Below are positions 1 to 8,138 of a DNA stretch of 64,000 nt, in pieces. Position 1 is the first letter of the stretch. Every line of letters begins with the position of its first letter. The position numbers and the translations under genes were made by a program. The notes beneath the pieces are model-generated. The model was not told the origin of the DNA, ran no database searches, and saw only the letters and a program-made list of their open reading frames with translations. The stretch comes from a virus. The DNA lies in IMG/VR virus record IMGVR_UViG_3300023174_005819, positions 23,240 to 87,239 of that record; one strand, given 5' to 3'.

Positions 1-282
1 TTTTGACTCCAAATTTTACTGCGATCTCAGCAGTAAACGGGCCATCGCACTTATGGATCAGAGGTAGCTTCGATCACTACATTCTGCGATGCCTATAGCT
101 ACATTTCCTTATTTAGCCATATAATGTACAAATTAAGGTTTTAATAGTTGTCAGCCCTTATGACATTGCTATCTCAGGGATTGATAGTTGATTTTTTGAC
201 ATCAACAAACTGCTCTAATTGGGAACTATGTACTTACATACTATTCTAATTTTCAACTTTTGTCAAATTTATTAATAAAAAC
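1..282. other. Gene-poor left edge of the window
   Basis: I see no confident gene here. The first about 100 bases are less AT-rich than the rest. A short + reading frame open from base 3 to a TAG at 96-98 gives a protein-like string (..ISAVNGPSHLWIRGSF..) and could be the tail of a gene that starts left of the window; support is weak. The inverted words TGCGAT (20-25) and ATCGCA (44-49), and a hairpin GTTGAT/ATCAAC at 187-206, show some structure. No T-run follows that hairpin, so it is not a clear terminator. Confidence 0.3.
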
Positions 283-311
283 TTGCTTTATTTTATTAAA
301 AGCTTTATAAT
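283..311 (+). promoter_or_regulatory. Sigma70-type promoter of the tmRNA gene
   Basis: TTGCTT at 283-288 and a perfect TATAAT at 306-311 are separated by exactly 17 bases. A transcript would start near 318, about 20 bases before the mature 5' end of the tmRNA at 340, leaving a short precursor leader for RNase P-type removal. Confidence 0.7.
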
Positions 312-339
312 GTGTAAGATTAGTTAGTTCTTTAACATT

Positions 340-727
340 GGGCGCGTACTGGTTTCGATTTTAGAAATCGGAATTAAAATGCAAGTGGAGGTTGAATCGA
401 GGACTCCTTAAAAAGTTTCACTTATATTAACTGCCAAAACAGCAAAATATAAAGGTCATATTTCTGCAAGAGCTTCTCTTGTTGAATTGACCGCTTCTGT
501 AGCCTAAGTTCTACAGCGTGACTACCTTGACACATCTATTGGATAGTTGCGTAATTAGATGTTTGAGTATAATAAGTTTTTTTATTCTTTTTATATTCAA
601 TATTCAAAATAAAATCGCTAAGTATGTTTGTTCTTTATCTATACAAAGCTAAAAACAAAAAGAACTAAACTTGTAGTATTTTAATTTAGATTTTTAAAAG
701 ACAAAGGTTCAATTCCTTTCGCGTCCA
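340..727 (+). ncRNA. ssrA: tmRNA (transfer-messenger RNA)
   Basis: This RNA rescues stalled ribosomes and adds a degradation tag to the unfinished protein. The two ends form the tRNA-like acceptor stem: GGGCGCG (340-346) pairs with CGCGTCC (720-726), followed by A727. The T arm is AAAGG-TTCAATT-CCTTT just before it. CTGGTTTCGA at 349-358 matches the near-universal tmRNA 5' segment, and GGAG..CTCC followed by TTAAAAAG resembles the first pseudoknot. AACTGCCAAAAC around 430-440 matches the usual context of the resume codon. The CCA end is not encoded. At about 388 bases it is a normal one-piece tmRNA. It sits directly before an HNH endonuclease gene. Confidence 0.93.
433..507 (+). other. tmRNA tag reading frame (24 residues)
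   Basis: Starting at the resume codon GCC (433-435), the frame runs 24 codons to TAA at 505-507. The peptide begins AKTAKYKG and ends ELTASVA. The start resembles Firmicute-type GKT/AKT tags. The end is SVA instead of the common LAA or VAA recognised by ClpXP. The other two frames give no tag-like ending, which supports this one. Confidence 0.75.
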
Positions 728-759
728 AGTAAACGAATCTCTTAGCCTCCAATTTTATA

Positions 760-1128
760 GTGAAATCAAAAAGAAATAAAACAAGATTAGATCAATATAG
801 TCCATTTAAATACTCTTTAAATAAAGCTAGATCACGAAGTAAATCTAGAAATGAAGTTACAGATTTAACTCTTGAATATTTAAAAGAGATTTGGGAAAAT
901 CAAAAAGGATTATGTTCATATACTAATATTAAAATGGAACTACCAAGAAGCTCCCAAGATGAAGATATCAAGAAAAGTCCAACCAAACTAAGCCTTGATA
1001 GAATTGACCCAAGTATAGGATATATAAAAGGTAATGTTGAATTTGTATGTTATTGCGTTAATGTTATGAAAAATGATTTCACAAAAGAACAGATGGTACA
1101 TTTTATAAATCAAATTAAAAATAATTGA
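760..1128 (+). CDS. HNH-type endonuclease, small
   Basis: A 122-residue basic protein with a GTG start 32 bases after the tmRNA. Residues 50-105 carry a pattern typical of small phage HNH nucleases: a W..QKGLCSYT segment, then SLDRIDPSIGY, GNVEFV and a terminal N.MKNDF block. The D-R-I-D core and the following N would form the beta-beta-alpha metal site; the zinc-binding cysteine pairs of longer relatives are not evident. The N-terminal 40 residues are rich in Lys/Arg/Ser and probably contact DNA. Such proteins are often free-standing homing endonucleases or recombination nucleases; its place beside ssrA fits a mobile gene. Family is fairly sure, target unknown. Confidence 0.7.
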   Translation: MKSKRNKTRLDQYSPFKYSLNKARSRSKSRNEVTDLTLEYLKEIWENQKGLCSYTNIKMELPRSSQDEDIKKSPTKLSLDRIDPSIGYIKGNVEFVCYCVNVMKNDFTKEQMVHFINQIKNN

Positions 1129-1151
1129 AGTAACATTTTTTATAATTTAAA

Positions 1152-1160
1152 GTGTAATAA
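1152..1160 (+). promoter_or_regulatory. Putative late promoter box GTGTAATAA
   Basis: Matches the GTGTAATWWA box found before most structural operons in this window. It ends 5 bases before the ATG at 1166, so a transcript from it would have almost no leader. No -35 element is visible. Confidence 0.5.
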
Positions 1161-1165
1161 AGATT

Positions 1166-2431
1166 ATGGGTAATTATGATATAGCTTCTTGGCCAGCACG
1201 AGCAAATTCTTACAATGGAATAGCAAATATAGCTCTTAATGGTTGGGCGCAACAATATCCACTAAGCTTATACCAAGTATCACTTGCAACACCAACAATT
1301 TCTGCTACAGCGGGAGGAGATGGAAATGTATTATTAACTATTACCAATGGTAATTCATCATATAGATATCTCGTATATATTGATGGAGTAGGCGTTGGAT
1401 TTTTTAAATCAATAGACAATCAAATTACAATTTCTAATTTACCTCTTACCGTTCCTCATACAATTCGAATTAGATCTACATATGTAACTTATTCTGGAAA
1501 CACCGTAACAAGCGCAGGACTAAGCCAATTGAGCAATTCAGTTACAGTTACTCCACAATTTCAATTTGCAGCAAGAGTTCCACTTAACTTAAGACAACCT
1601 TATAATGGAGGAGTAGGTCAGTATAATCAACCTCCATATGATTATGTTGATGTAATAAGATTACCCTCTTTACTATACTCTACTTCAGATTGGGAATACA
1701 CCGACAATACATATACTGACCAAGAAGCTCCTGGTGCATACGCAATTCCACTTAGTCCATCTTTTAAAATTTCAATATATACAGCTCAAATAAGATTAAG
1801 AGCTAGAATAGTAAACGGAGCAAAAGATGAAACATATTTTGGAGCAGTAGATTACTCTTATAAAGATGTTGATGTTACTGTTGATGATCCATTTTTAGAT
1901 TTATATGGAGCTGATGGACATGATATCGGTTATTATTATTTTCAAAAATTGATAGAACTTGGATTATATCAAGCAAATATTAGCTCAAATATTTCTAGTG
2001 CAATAGGATGGAGACTTACAAAAGAATACATGCTTTCAAAACCTTATCTTGGTAATAAAATTAAAAATATTATTAAAAATAATTTTAACATCATAATGAA
2101 ATCAAGAGAAGCAATGCTACAATTTAGAGATATAACAAACTTTAATCCTAAACTAACTAAAGATTTTCAAGATTTTACAATAACATATCAAGGACCAATT
2201 TGGATTAATCCAAAAATCATTTCAACAAGCGGAACTCCAGATGAAGTAACAATACCAGCTAATGCACCACTATATAATTTAAAAAATTCAAAAAATAGAA
2301 TATTAAAAAGTGGAAATTCTGCTGCAGCAATACTTTTATCTAATCCTCAAGATTGTTCACATTATTCCTTTTCTGCAATCGCAGCGCCACTTAGTGCAGA
2401 TGACTATTATGGAAATGCGCCAGCTTCTTAA
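1166..2431 (+). CDS. Fn3-domain structural protein
   Basis: A 421-residue protein. Residues about 40-130 read as a fibronectin type III-like beta sandwich (alternating hydrophobics, a YLVYIDG strand, ending LSNSVTVTP), common in phage virion surface proteins. The rest, from about 135, is not recognised; it is rich in Tyr/Asn/Ile and includes a Lys/Asn-rich helix near 300-320. There is no signal peptide or membrane segment. The late-type box immediately upstream and the following structural-looking gene suggest a virion component, probably exposed. The exact role (fibre, decoration protein, baseplate) cannot be told. Confidence 0.6.
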   Translation: MGNYDIASWPARANSYNGIANIALNGWAQQYPLSLYQVSLATPTISATAGGDGNVLLTITNGNSSYRYLVYIDGVGVGFFKSIDNQITISNLPLTVPHTIRIRSTYVTYSGNTVTSAGLSQLSNSVTVTPQFQFAARVPLNLRQPYNGGVGQYNQPPYDYVDVIRLPSLLYSTSDWEYTDNTYTDQEAPGAYAIPLSPSFKISIYTAQIRLRARIVNGAKDETYFGAVDYSYKDVDVTVDDPFLDLYGADGHDIGYYYFQKLIELGLYQANISSNISSAIGWRLTKEYMLSKPYLGNKIKNIIKNNFNIIMKSREAMLQFRDITNFNPKLTKDFQDFTITYQGPIWINPKIISTSGTPDEVTIPANAPLYNLKNSKNRILKSGNSAAAILLSNPQDCSHYSFSAIAAPLSADDYYGNAPAS

Positions 2432-2440
2432 TATAAAAAT

Positions 2441-3277
2441 ATGACAACCGATAATACATCTTTAGAGAGCATTTGGAGCCAAACTGTTGGAGAAGATCCT
2501 ACAGACCCATATCTTAATTGTAACTCTTGCGAACTAGATTGCGCTAATCAAGCATTAAATGATGCAGCCGCTAATGTTTCAAACTTTCCATTTAACATGA
2601 AAGCAGCTGCCAAAAATGATTTTCTTGCTCCACAACCAAGCGCAATGGATATTCTTCGCCAGGAAGAGCACCTTAGAGCTTTTAACGCGGACCAGGCTGC
2701 AAAAAAAGGAGCAAGAGCAATGGTAGACTTGGGGCCCAGTCGAAGGTATCCTATCTCATTTTCTCCAAATAGAGGAGGTGGTGGAAGCCGATCATCTAGC
2801 GGATTTGAAGCAACTTCTATTGGTTCTGAAAATCCTTTAGGCCAAACAGGATCAGTAGGATTTCGATGGTCTGGTAATGAAGTTAGCTGGGATCCAGATA
2901 ATTTTCTTAACGAAACTAGTGGCAGCGTAGTAGTCGTTCCAGAGCAAGGAATTACAGATGTTGGAAATGCTGCTGGCAGTTTGTTGAGAGAAACTTTTAA
3001 TCCAACTCCCGATCCAGTTACAACTGTGAGTTGTTCAACTGACACAGCAGCAGCTACTGCTGCTGTTCCTGCCACTCCAACTACAAGTGGCCTTGGCGCT
3101 ACTGGATCACAATCAGCAGTAAGTGCAACGCAAGGAACCACAGTTACTGGAGGAGGAGGATTGAATCAAGCTGGCGGAGGATCAGTAAGTAGCGTAAAAA
3201 CTGGAGTAAATAATAATGGTGTCGCAACTCAAGGCAATGGGGGCTTCAGAGGGGTCAAAGCAACAATCAGGCCTTAA
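2441..3277 (+). CDS. Low-complexity Gly/Ser/Thr-rich protein, probably structural
   Basis: A 278-residue protein 9 bases after the previous gene. The N-terminus holds a small Cys cluster (LNCNSCELDC, residues about 26-35) followed by an Ala-rich helical stretch. Residues about 115-278 are mostly Gly, Ser, Thr, Asn and Val with poly-Gly runs, like a flexible linker or fibre tail. Base composition is clearly more GC-rich than the neighbouring glycan genes, as the Gly/Ala content requires. A long antisense frame (2548-3141) is a by-product of this composition. No known domain recognised. Confidence 0.55.
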   Translation: MTTDNTSLESIWSQTVGEDPTDPYLNCNSCELDCANQALNDAAANVSNFPFNMKAAAKNDFLAPQPSAMDILRQEEHLRAFNADQAAKKGARAMVDLGPSRRYPISFSPNRGGGGSRSSSGFEATSIGSENPLGQTGSVGFRWSGNEVSWDPDNFLNETSGSVVVVPEQGITDVGNAAGSLLRETFNPTPDPVTTVSCSTDTAAATAAVPATPTTSGLGATGSQSAVSATQGTTVTGGGGLNQAGGGSVSSVKTGVNNNGVATQGNGGFRGVKATIRP

Positions 3278-3288
3278 AAGATAATTTT

Positions 3289-3317
3289 TAGATATATAAA
3301 TATTACATTCATAGAAT
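3289..3317 (+). promoter_or_regulatory. Possible promoter of the glycan gene block
   Basis: TAGATA (3289-3294), a 17-base spacer and TAGAAT (3312-3317) lie 12 bases before the first glycosyltransferase ATG at 3330. Each box has mismatches, so this is weak. A T4-late-like TATAAATA also occurs near 3294, but it is a single occurrence in AT-rich DNA. Confidence 0.3.
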
Positions 3318-3329
3318 ACTAAATAATCT

Positions 3330-4295
3330 ATGAATATACTTTGGCCAGATATACATAAAAATCTAACAAAAAATATAGCAAAAGCATTTTATAAACTTGG
3401 TCATACTTTAATTTTGCCAAGCAATCAATATATTCCAACTAATTTACCTCCTAAACAATTTAACCAATGGGCATGGAACACAAGTTGGACTCAAGAAAAA
3501 GTAGATCTTGAATTTGAACATAAAAATGTAAAAGTTTTAAACAAACAAGAGATATTAGACATTAAACCAGAAATAATATTTATCACCAGCTTTGAAAGTC
3601 AATTTGAAATTTTAAATGAAATTTGGCCCCACTTAAAAGATAATAGTAAAATAGCTTGCTACAGTGGCAATGATTATTGGGATGGAGCTTATCCATTTTA
3701 TATTATTAAAAATTATCTTTGTGCAGATTATGTTGGTTTTTGTTTAGCTAATAAATATAAAGTAAATCACTTATATTATAAGCCTTGGGTAGATTATGAT
3801 AGATGTACTTTTGATGGACCAACAGACGGAAATATAGTTGGAATTTATATTTCAGAATATGAAAATAATTTTAATCAAGAATATAATATGAGTAAAGCAT
3901 TGCAACAAATTACTCCATATATAGACTACCATTATCACACAAATAGCTCTCAACAAGAATTAACTAAAACCCTTAAGTCTAGTATTGCAACTCAACATAT
4001 CAAACACCTTGAAGGTTATGGAATAGCTATTATAGAAAGCATGGCTTGTGGTAGACCAGTTCTTATGCATCGCCAAATGGCGCAAAACAAAAGCTTAATG
4101 AATTGGAGTATTGAAAATGTAACAGCTCTATTCTTTGAAAGTCAGCACGAATATATAGCAAAATTAAAAGCATTATATGATAGTAAAGAATATAGACATT
4201 TTATTCAATATACAACAGCTAATGTAATAAGGCAAATTATAGACAACAATCAAGAAACAGAAAAGCTTGGACATTTTCTTAATAATCTAGTATAA
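3330..4295 (+). CDS. Glycosyltransferase, GT4-like (GT-B fold)
   Basis: A 321-residue probable retaining sugar transferase. The N-terminal half starts with a Rossmann-type strand (MNILWPDIHKNL). The C-terminal half holds the key GT4 signature EGYGIAIIESMACGRPVL (residues about 230-247), with the two glutamates of the EX7E motif that bind the donor nucleotide-sugar. It is the first gene of a run of about 24 glycan genes on the same strand. No signal peptide or membrane segment, so it acts in the host cytoplasm. Donor and acceptor unknown. Confidence 0.75.
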   Translation: MNILWPDIHKNLTKNIAKAFYKLGHTLILPSNQYIPTNLPPKQFNQWAWNTSWTQEKVDLEFEHKNVKVLNKQEILDIKPEIIFITSFESQFEILNEIWPHLKDNSKIACYSGNDYWDGAYPFYIIKNYLCADYVGFCLANKYKVNHLYYKPWVDYDRCTFDGPTDGNIVGIYISEYENNFNQEYNMSKALQQITPYIDYHYHTNSSQQELTKTLKSSIATQHIKHLEGYGIAIIESMACGRPVLMHRQMAQNKSLMNWSIENVTALFFESQHEYIAKLKALYDSKEYRHFIQYTTANVIRQIIDNNQETEKLGHFLNNLV

Positions 4296-4304
4296 TTTTT
4301 AATA

Positions 4305-5141
4305 GTGAAAATCTGGCTCTGCGGTATTACCCAAAACGAGAAACAGAATATTGATGATATGACAAAACATATATATCAATATTTTGATGGTTTAATTTTT
4401 GTAGATGGTGGATCAACAGATGGTACATTAGAAATATTAAATGCAAGAAAAGGCCAAGGAAAGATTGTAAACAGAGAATGGTCAAATGACCACGATATTC
4501 AAATGAATGGTTTTTTAAGAGCAAATGTAATGCAAAATGGCGATTGGTTTATTATTCGAGATAGCTGCGAAAGATTAGATATAGATTGGGCAAAAAACTT
4601 GCGTAATTTTATAGAAAATTTTTTAGAAAAAAATAAAGTAAATAGTTGTGTTGATAGGCAAAAAGCATTTCTTGTTAAATATTTTGATGATATGATATTT
4701 CAAGGTAGCCCGCATTGGGGACTACAAGGTATGAGGCCAGGATATATTGATCTTTATGAATATTATAATAAAAATCAAAAAATGTTTGCATGGGAAGAAA
4801 GACCATCTCAAAGAAAGCATTATATTGATAGTGATATGAAATATTATTTTGTTTACGGAAGATCAAATCATTGTGTTCTTCATTATTATGATAATGGAAG
4901 AACTCCAGAAAGATACCAACAACAAGAAGGCATAAGACAAAATTTTAGATCTTTTTGCGAAAGTTTAGGTATAAGATTTAATCTAGAATCATTAAAAAAT
5001 TATTGGAAAAATAATCCAATTGACGAAAAAATGAAATTTTTTATCAATAACGAAAGATTAATAAGAAGATTTTATAGATTAAATATTTTAAATCATACAT
5101 TAGAAAAAATTGACTCATCAGAAGAATGGGTATTAGAATGA
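4305..5141 (+). CDS. Glycosyltransferase, GT2-like (GT-A fold)
   Basis: A 278-residue protein with a GTG start 9 bases after the previous gene. The N-terminus reads KIWLCGITQNEKQNI then FVDGGSTDGT (residues about 32-41), the nucleotide-binding loop typical of family 2 enzymes. A DSCERLDIDW segment near residue 86 may supply the metal-binding aspartate region. The C-terminal part is helical and rich in Arg, Tyr and Asn. It overlaps the next start by an ATGA junction, so translation is coupled. Confidence 0.75.
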   Translation: MKIWLCGITQNEKQNIDDMTKHIYQYFDGLIFVDGGSTDGTLEILNARKGQGKIVNREWSNDHDIQMNGFLRANVMQNGDWFIIRDSCERLDIDWAKNLRNFIENFLEKNKVNSCVDRQKAFLVKYFDDMIFQGSPHWGLQGMRPGYIDLYEYYNKNQKMFAWEERPSQRKHYIDSDMKYYFVYGRSNHCVLHYYDNGRTPERYQQQEGIRQNFRSFCESLGIRFNLESLKNYWKNNPIDEKMKFFINNERLIRRFYRLNILNHTLEKIDSSEEWVLE

Positions 5142-6028
5142 AATTAATTGATTGCTTTATGTTTTTTAATGAAAAAGATATTGCATATCTTAGAATTAAA
5201 GAATTATATGATGCTGTAGATTATTTTGTTATTAATGAAGCCACGAAAACTCACCAAGGGCAAGATAAAGAATTATCCTTTTGGAAGGATGACAGATTAC
5301 AAGAATTTAAAGATAAAATTATTTACTCTTCAATAGATTTAGATGGAAGATTCGATTATTTAATGCCAAAATTTTTTCCAGATGCAAATATTGGCGCAAA
5401 GGAACATGAACAAAGAATAAGGCTACTCGAACAAATTGAAAAACTAAATCTATCAGATGATGATATCGTTATGATATCGGATTGCGATGAAATTCCTAAT
5501 AAAAATATATTCCAAGAAATTCTGAATTATCCAGTAGTAGCATTAAATCAAATGTTTTTTGTTCATTATATTAATATTTATACAAATAAAAATGTAACTG
5601 GAACCATAGCTTGCAAATATAAACATTTAAAACATTTAAATACTCTATGTTTTGGAATGGGTCTTCAGCTTTTAAGAAGAGATAAAGATTTTATGCCAAG
5701 GATAGAAAATGGAGGTTGGCATTATTCATATATGGGTGGACCAAAATCTGTAAGCAGAAAAGTAATCTCAACTTATGATGGAAATTTAAATTCTGAGTGG
5801 AAAACAGAAGAATCTTCTAATATGTTAATTCAAGAAAGTATAAAAAATAAAAAAAGTCCATTCTCTCAAATGCCATTAGAATTTATAGATTTAAATATAA
5901 AAAATAAATTCATAGAATTTTTAACAGCAAAAAATGGAACATGGATTAATGCACAAGGGTGTTATCAATTTTCTCCAAATATTTTGGAAAAAGACATACA
6001 AAATCATAAACATCTTATATATGAATAA
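5138..6028 (+). CDS. Glycosyltransferase, GT17-like
   Basis: A 296-residue protein. The start KLIDCFMFFNEKDIAYLRIKEL.. followed by YFVINEATKTHQG is the hallmark of GT17, the family of beta-1,4-mannosyl-glycoprotein GlcNAc transferases and its bacterial/phage relatives. Residues about 105-120 hold DIVMISDCDEIPN, the acidic metal/nucleotide site. I start it at ATG 5138, forming an ATGA overlap with the previous stop, because the family motif begins directly after this Met. Specificity in phages is unknown. Confidence 0.82.
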   Translation: MKLIDCFMFFNEKDIAYLRIKELYDAVDYFVINEATKTHQGQDKELSFWKDDRLQEFKDKIIYSSIDLDGRFDYLMPKFFPDANIGAKEHEQRIRLLEQIEKLNLSDDDIVMISDCDEIPNKNIFQEILNYPVVALNQMFFVHYINIYTNKNVTGTIACKYKHLKHLNTLCFGMGLQLLRRDKDFMPRIENGGWHYSYMGGPKSVSRKVISTYDGNLNSEWKTEESSNMLIQESIKNKKSPFSQMPLEFIDLNIKNKFIEFLTAKNGTWINAQGCYQFSPNILEKDIQNHKHLIYE

Positions 6029-6719
6029 TCCATTTGATTACTTTGATAGGATATATTGCATTAATCTTCAAGAAAGAACTGATAAGTGGCAACAATGCCT
6101 ACAAGAATTTACTAAATTAGGAATAGAAAATAAAGTAATTAAATTTAATGGAATTAAATTTATAGGAGAATTACCACCACAACTAAGATGGATTAATATT
6201 CGAGCCTGTGGATGCACAGCTTCGCATAGAGAAATTATAAAAATTTGCAATAATGAAAATGTAAAAAATGTACTAGTTCTAGAAGATGATGTAGAATTTC
6301 ACAATGACCCAATTAAAAATTTAAATTTATCTATAAATGAATTAAAAGATAAAGAATGGGATATATTTTATCTTGGAATGAATGTGACAGATGAAAAATT
6401 TAAAAATCCATTAGAGCGAGTAAGTCCAAATTTATTAAAAATCAAAAGCGCTCTCACAACTCATGCGATCGCATATAACTCTTCATGCTTTAAACTTATT
6501 TTAGATCATATTCCAGAAGGTTTAAATATTATTAACTGGCAGGCAGAAAATGAATCTTATGATGGATTTTTCATGAAACATTTCTTAAGTCAAAATAAAG
6601 CGTTTTGTACAAATGAATATTTAGCAACACAAAGAGATAGTTTTTCAGATATTAACCTTGGAAATGCAACTTATGGAAAAGCCATAATGGAAAATTTTTA
6701 TAGAATGCGACCAGCATGA
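6021..6719 (+). CDS. Glycosyltransferase, GT25-like
   Basis: A 232-residue protein. FDRIYCINLQERTDKWQQ near the start is the classic GT25 (LPS beta-1,4-galactosyltransferase family) opening, and VLVLEDDVEF near residue 95 is the acidic metal site of the family. The ATG at 6021 overlaps the previous stop by 8 bases and places the motif at residue 7. A second GT25 homologue lies far away at 61184-61927 on the other strand. Confidence 0.85.
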   Translation: MNNPFDYFDRIYCINLQERTDKWQQCLQEFTKLGIENKVIKFNGIKFIGELPPQLRWINIRACGCTASHREIIKICNNENVKNVLVLEDDVEFHNDPIKNLNLSINELKDKEWDIFYLGMNVTDEKFKNPLERVSPNLLKIKSALTTHAIAYNSSCFKLILDHIPEGLNIINWQAENESYDGFFMKHFLSQNKAFCTNEYLATQRDSFSDINLGNATYGKAIMENFYRMRPA

Positions 6720-7525
6720 TAACATTTTTTCAATTAGGTAAATATGGCGCAATTGGAAATCAACTTTTTCAATATGCAACATTATATTCTATAGGCAAAA
6801 TTAATAACTATGAGATTAAAATACCTAAAACAGAAGAACATTTTGATGAAGGTACAAATAGAATTCAGCATTATTTCTTAAATTGCTTTGATAATATCTC
6901 AGCTCAAATACTTACAGAGCAAGATGCTACATCAATAAAATATAAAGCATACGATGGCAACGCGATATCTTATAATAAGGACATATTCAACATACCAGAC
7001 TTCACAACATTAGAAGGATATTTTCAATCTTATAAATATTTTCATATTTTTAAAAAAAATTTAAAAGAACAATTAAAATTTAAACAATCTATTAAAAATT
7101 CTGCTGATAAAAAATATAATATAAATTATAAAGATTTTACTTCGGTTCATTTAAGATATGGAGATTATGCCCATAGACAAGATCACCATCCTATTATGGA
7201 CAAGGATTATTATCAAAGAGCTTTTGATTTAATAAACTGCTCAAATTGTTTGGTTTTTTCGGATAGTATAGATTATGCTAAAAATATATTTAATGAATTT
7301 AAGGATATAAATTTTACTTATATAGAAAATAATCACGCTTTTGAAGATATGTATATCATGTCTAATTGTAAAAATAATATTTTAGCAAATAGTAGTTTTT
7401 CTTGGTGGGCAGCTTGGTTAAATGAAAATAATAAAGTTATCGCACCAAGAAATTGGCTAGGCCCAGCGTACAATGGAAAATGGAATTTAGACGATTTAAT
7501 TCCAAAAGAATGGATTATTATATAA
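6716..7525 (+). CDS. GT11 family glycosyltransferase (alpha-1,2-fucosyltransferase-like)
   Basis: A 269-residue protein. GAIGNQLFQYATLYSIG (residues about 11-27) is the G.GNQ.FQYA opening of GT11; SVHLRYGDY (about 142-150) is the HxRxGDY donor-binding motif; NSSFSWWAAWLN (about 222-233) is the third conserved block. All three blocks are in the right order and spacing, so the family is secure. GT11 members transfer L-fucose from GDP-fucose, consistent with a Gmd homologue in this block. It overlaps the previous gene by ATGA. Confidence 0.88.
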   Translation: MITFFQLGKYGAIGNQLFQYATLYSIGKINNYEIKIPKTEEHFDEGTNRIQHYFLNCFDNISAQILTEQDATSIKYKAYDGNAISYNKDIFNIPDFTTLEGYFQSYKYFHIFKKNLKEQLKFKQSIKNSADKKYNINYKDFTSVHLRYGDYAHRQDHHPIMDKDYYQRAFDLINCSNCLVFSDSIDYAKNIFNEFKDINFTYIENNHAFEDMYIMSNCKNNILANSSFSWWAAWLNENNKVIAPRNWLGPAYNGKWNLDDLIPKEWIII

Positions 7526-7526
7526 T

Positions 7527-8138
7527 ATGCTTTTAATATCAGAAAAAACTTTTGAAAAAATTTCTCCAAATATAAAGGGAGTTATTCATATTGGAGCGCA
7601 TCATGGACAAGAACATGTATTATATAAAAAATATAATATAAATAAAATGATTTACTTTGAACCTCTAAAAGATGTTTTTGAGATTTTAAAATCAAATATT
7701 AATAATGAAGGCATAGTTGTAAACAAAGCGCTTGGTAATGAAAATAAAAAAGTAATGATGAATGTAGAGAAAAATAACCAAAGCCAATCAAGTTCAATAC
7801 TTAATCCAAAAATTCATTTACAACAATATAATTGGGTACATTTTAATCATAAAGAAGAAGTAGATATGATCAAACTCGATGATTACGAAGGAGACTTATC
7901 TTTATATAACTTTATTAATATAGACATTCAAGGATACGAACTAGAAGCTCTTAAAGGGGCATCTAAAGTATTAAATAATATTGATTATATTTTATCAGAA
8001 GTAAATCGCGCAGAAGTATACGAAGGATGCGCCCATGTAAAAGATTTATGTGATTTTTTACATACATATGGATTTGAATTAGAAGAGGTCTCATGGGCTG
8101 GAGAAACATGGGGAGATGGTTTATTTATAAAGAAATGA
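7527..8138 (+). CDS. FkbM-family methyltransferase
   Basis: A 203-residue SAM-dependent methyltransferase. VIHIGAHHGQEHVLY (residues about 19-33) corresponds to the glycine-rich SAM-binding motif I, IYFEPL to motif II, and FINIDIQGYELEALKGA (about 128-144) is the highly conserved FkbM motif. Family members often O-methylate sugars, so modification of the phage-directed glycan is likely. One base separates it from the previous stop. Confidence 0.85.
   Translation: MLLISEKTFEKISPNIKGVIHIGAHHGQEHVLYKKYNINKMIYFEPLKDVFEILKSNINNEGIVVNKALGNENKKVMMNVEKNNQSQSSSILNPKIHLQQYNWVHFNHKEEVDMIKLDDYEGDLSLYNFINIDIQGYELEALKGASKVLNNIDYILSEVNRAEVYEGCAHVKDLCDFLHTYGFELEEVSWAGETWGDGLFIKK

Noticed and set aside
61-95. 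tRNA-like T-arm (GTAG, TTCGATC, CTAC)
   Set aside because: No matching acceptor stem, D arm or anticodon arm can be built around it.
340-727. Prophage attachment site at the tmRNA 3' end
   Set aside because: No integrase is present and the tmRNA is complete with its own promoter; nothing shows a duplicated 3' end in the window.
2548-3141. Long antisense frame in the Gly/Ser-rich gene
   Set aside because: Opposite to a well-placed gene and explained by its composition; no start context or domain.
3293-3300. T4-type late promoter TATAAATA before the glycan block
   Set aside because: Only one such site noticed in very AT-rich DNA; the GTGTAAT box fits the structural operons far better.
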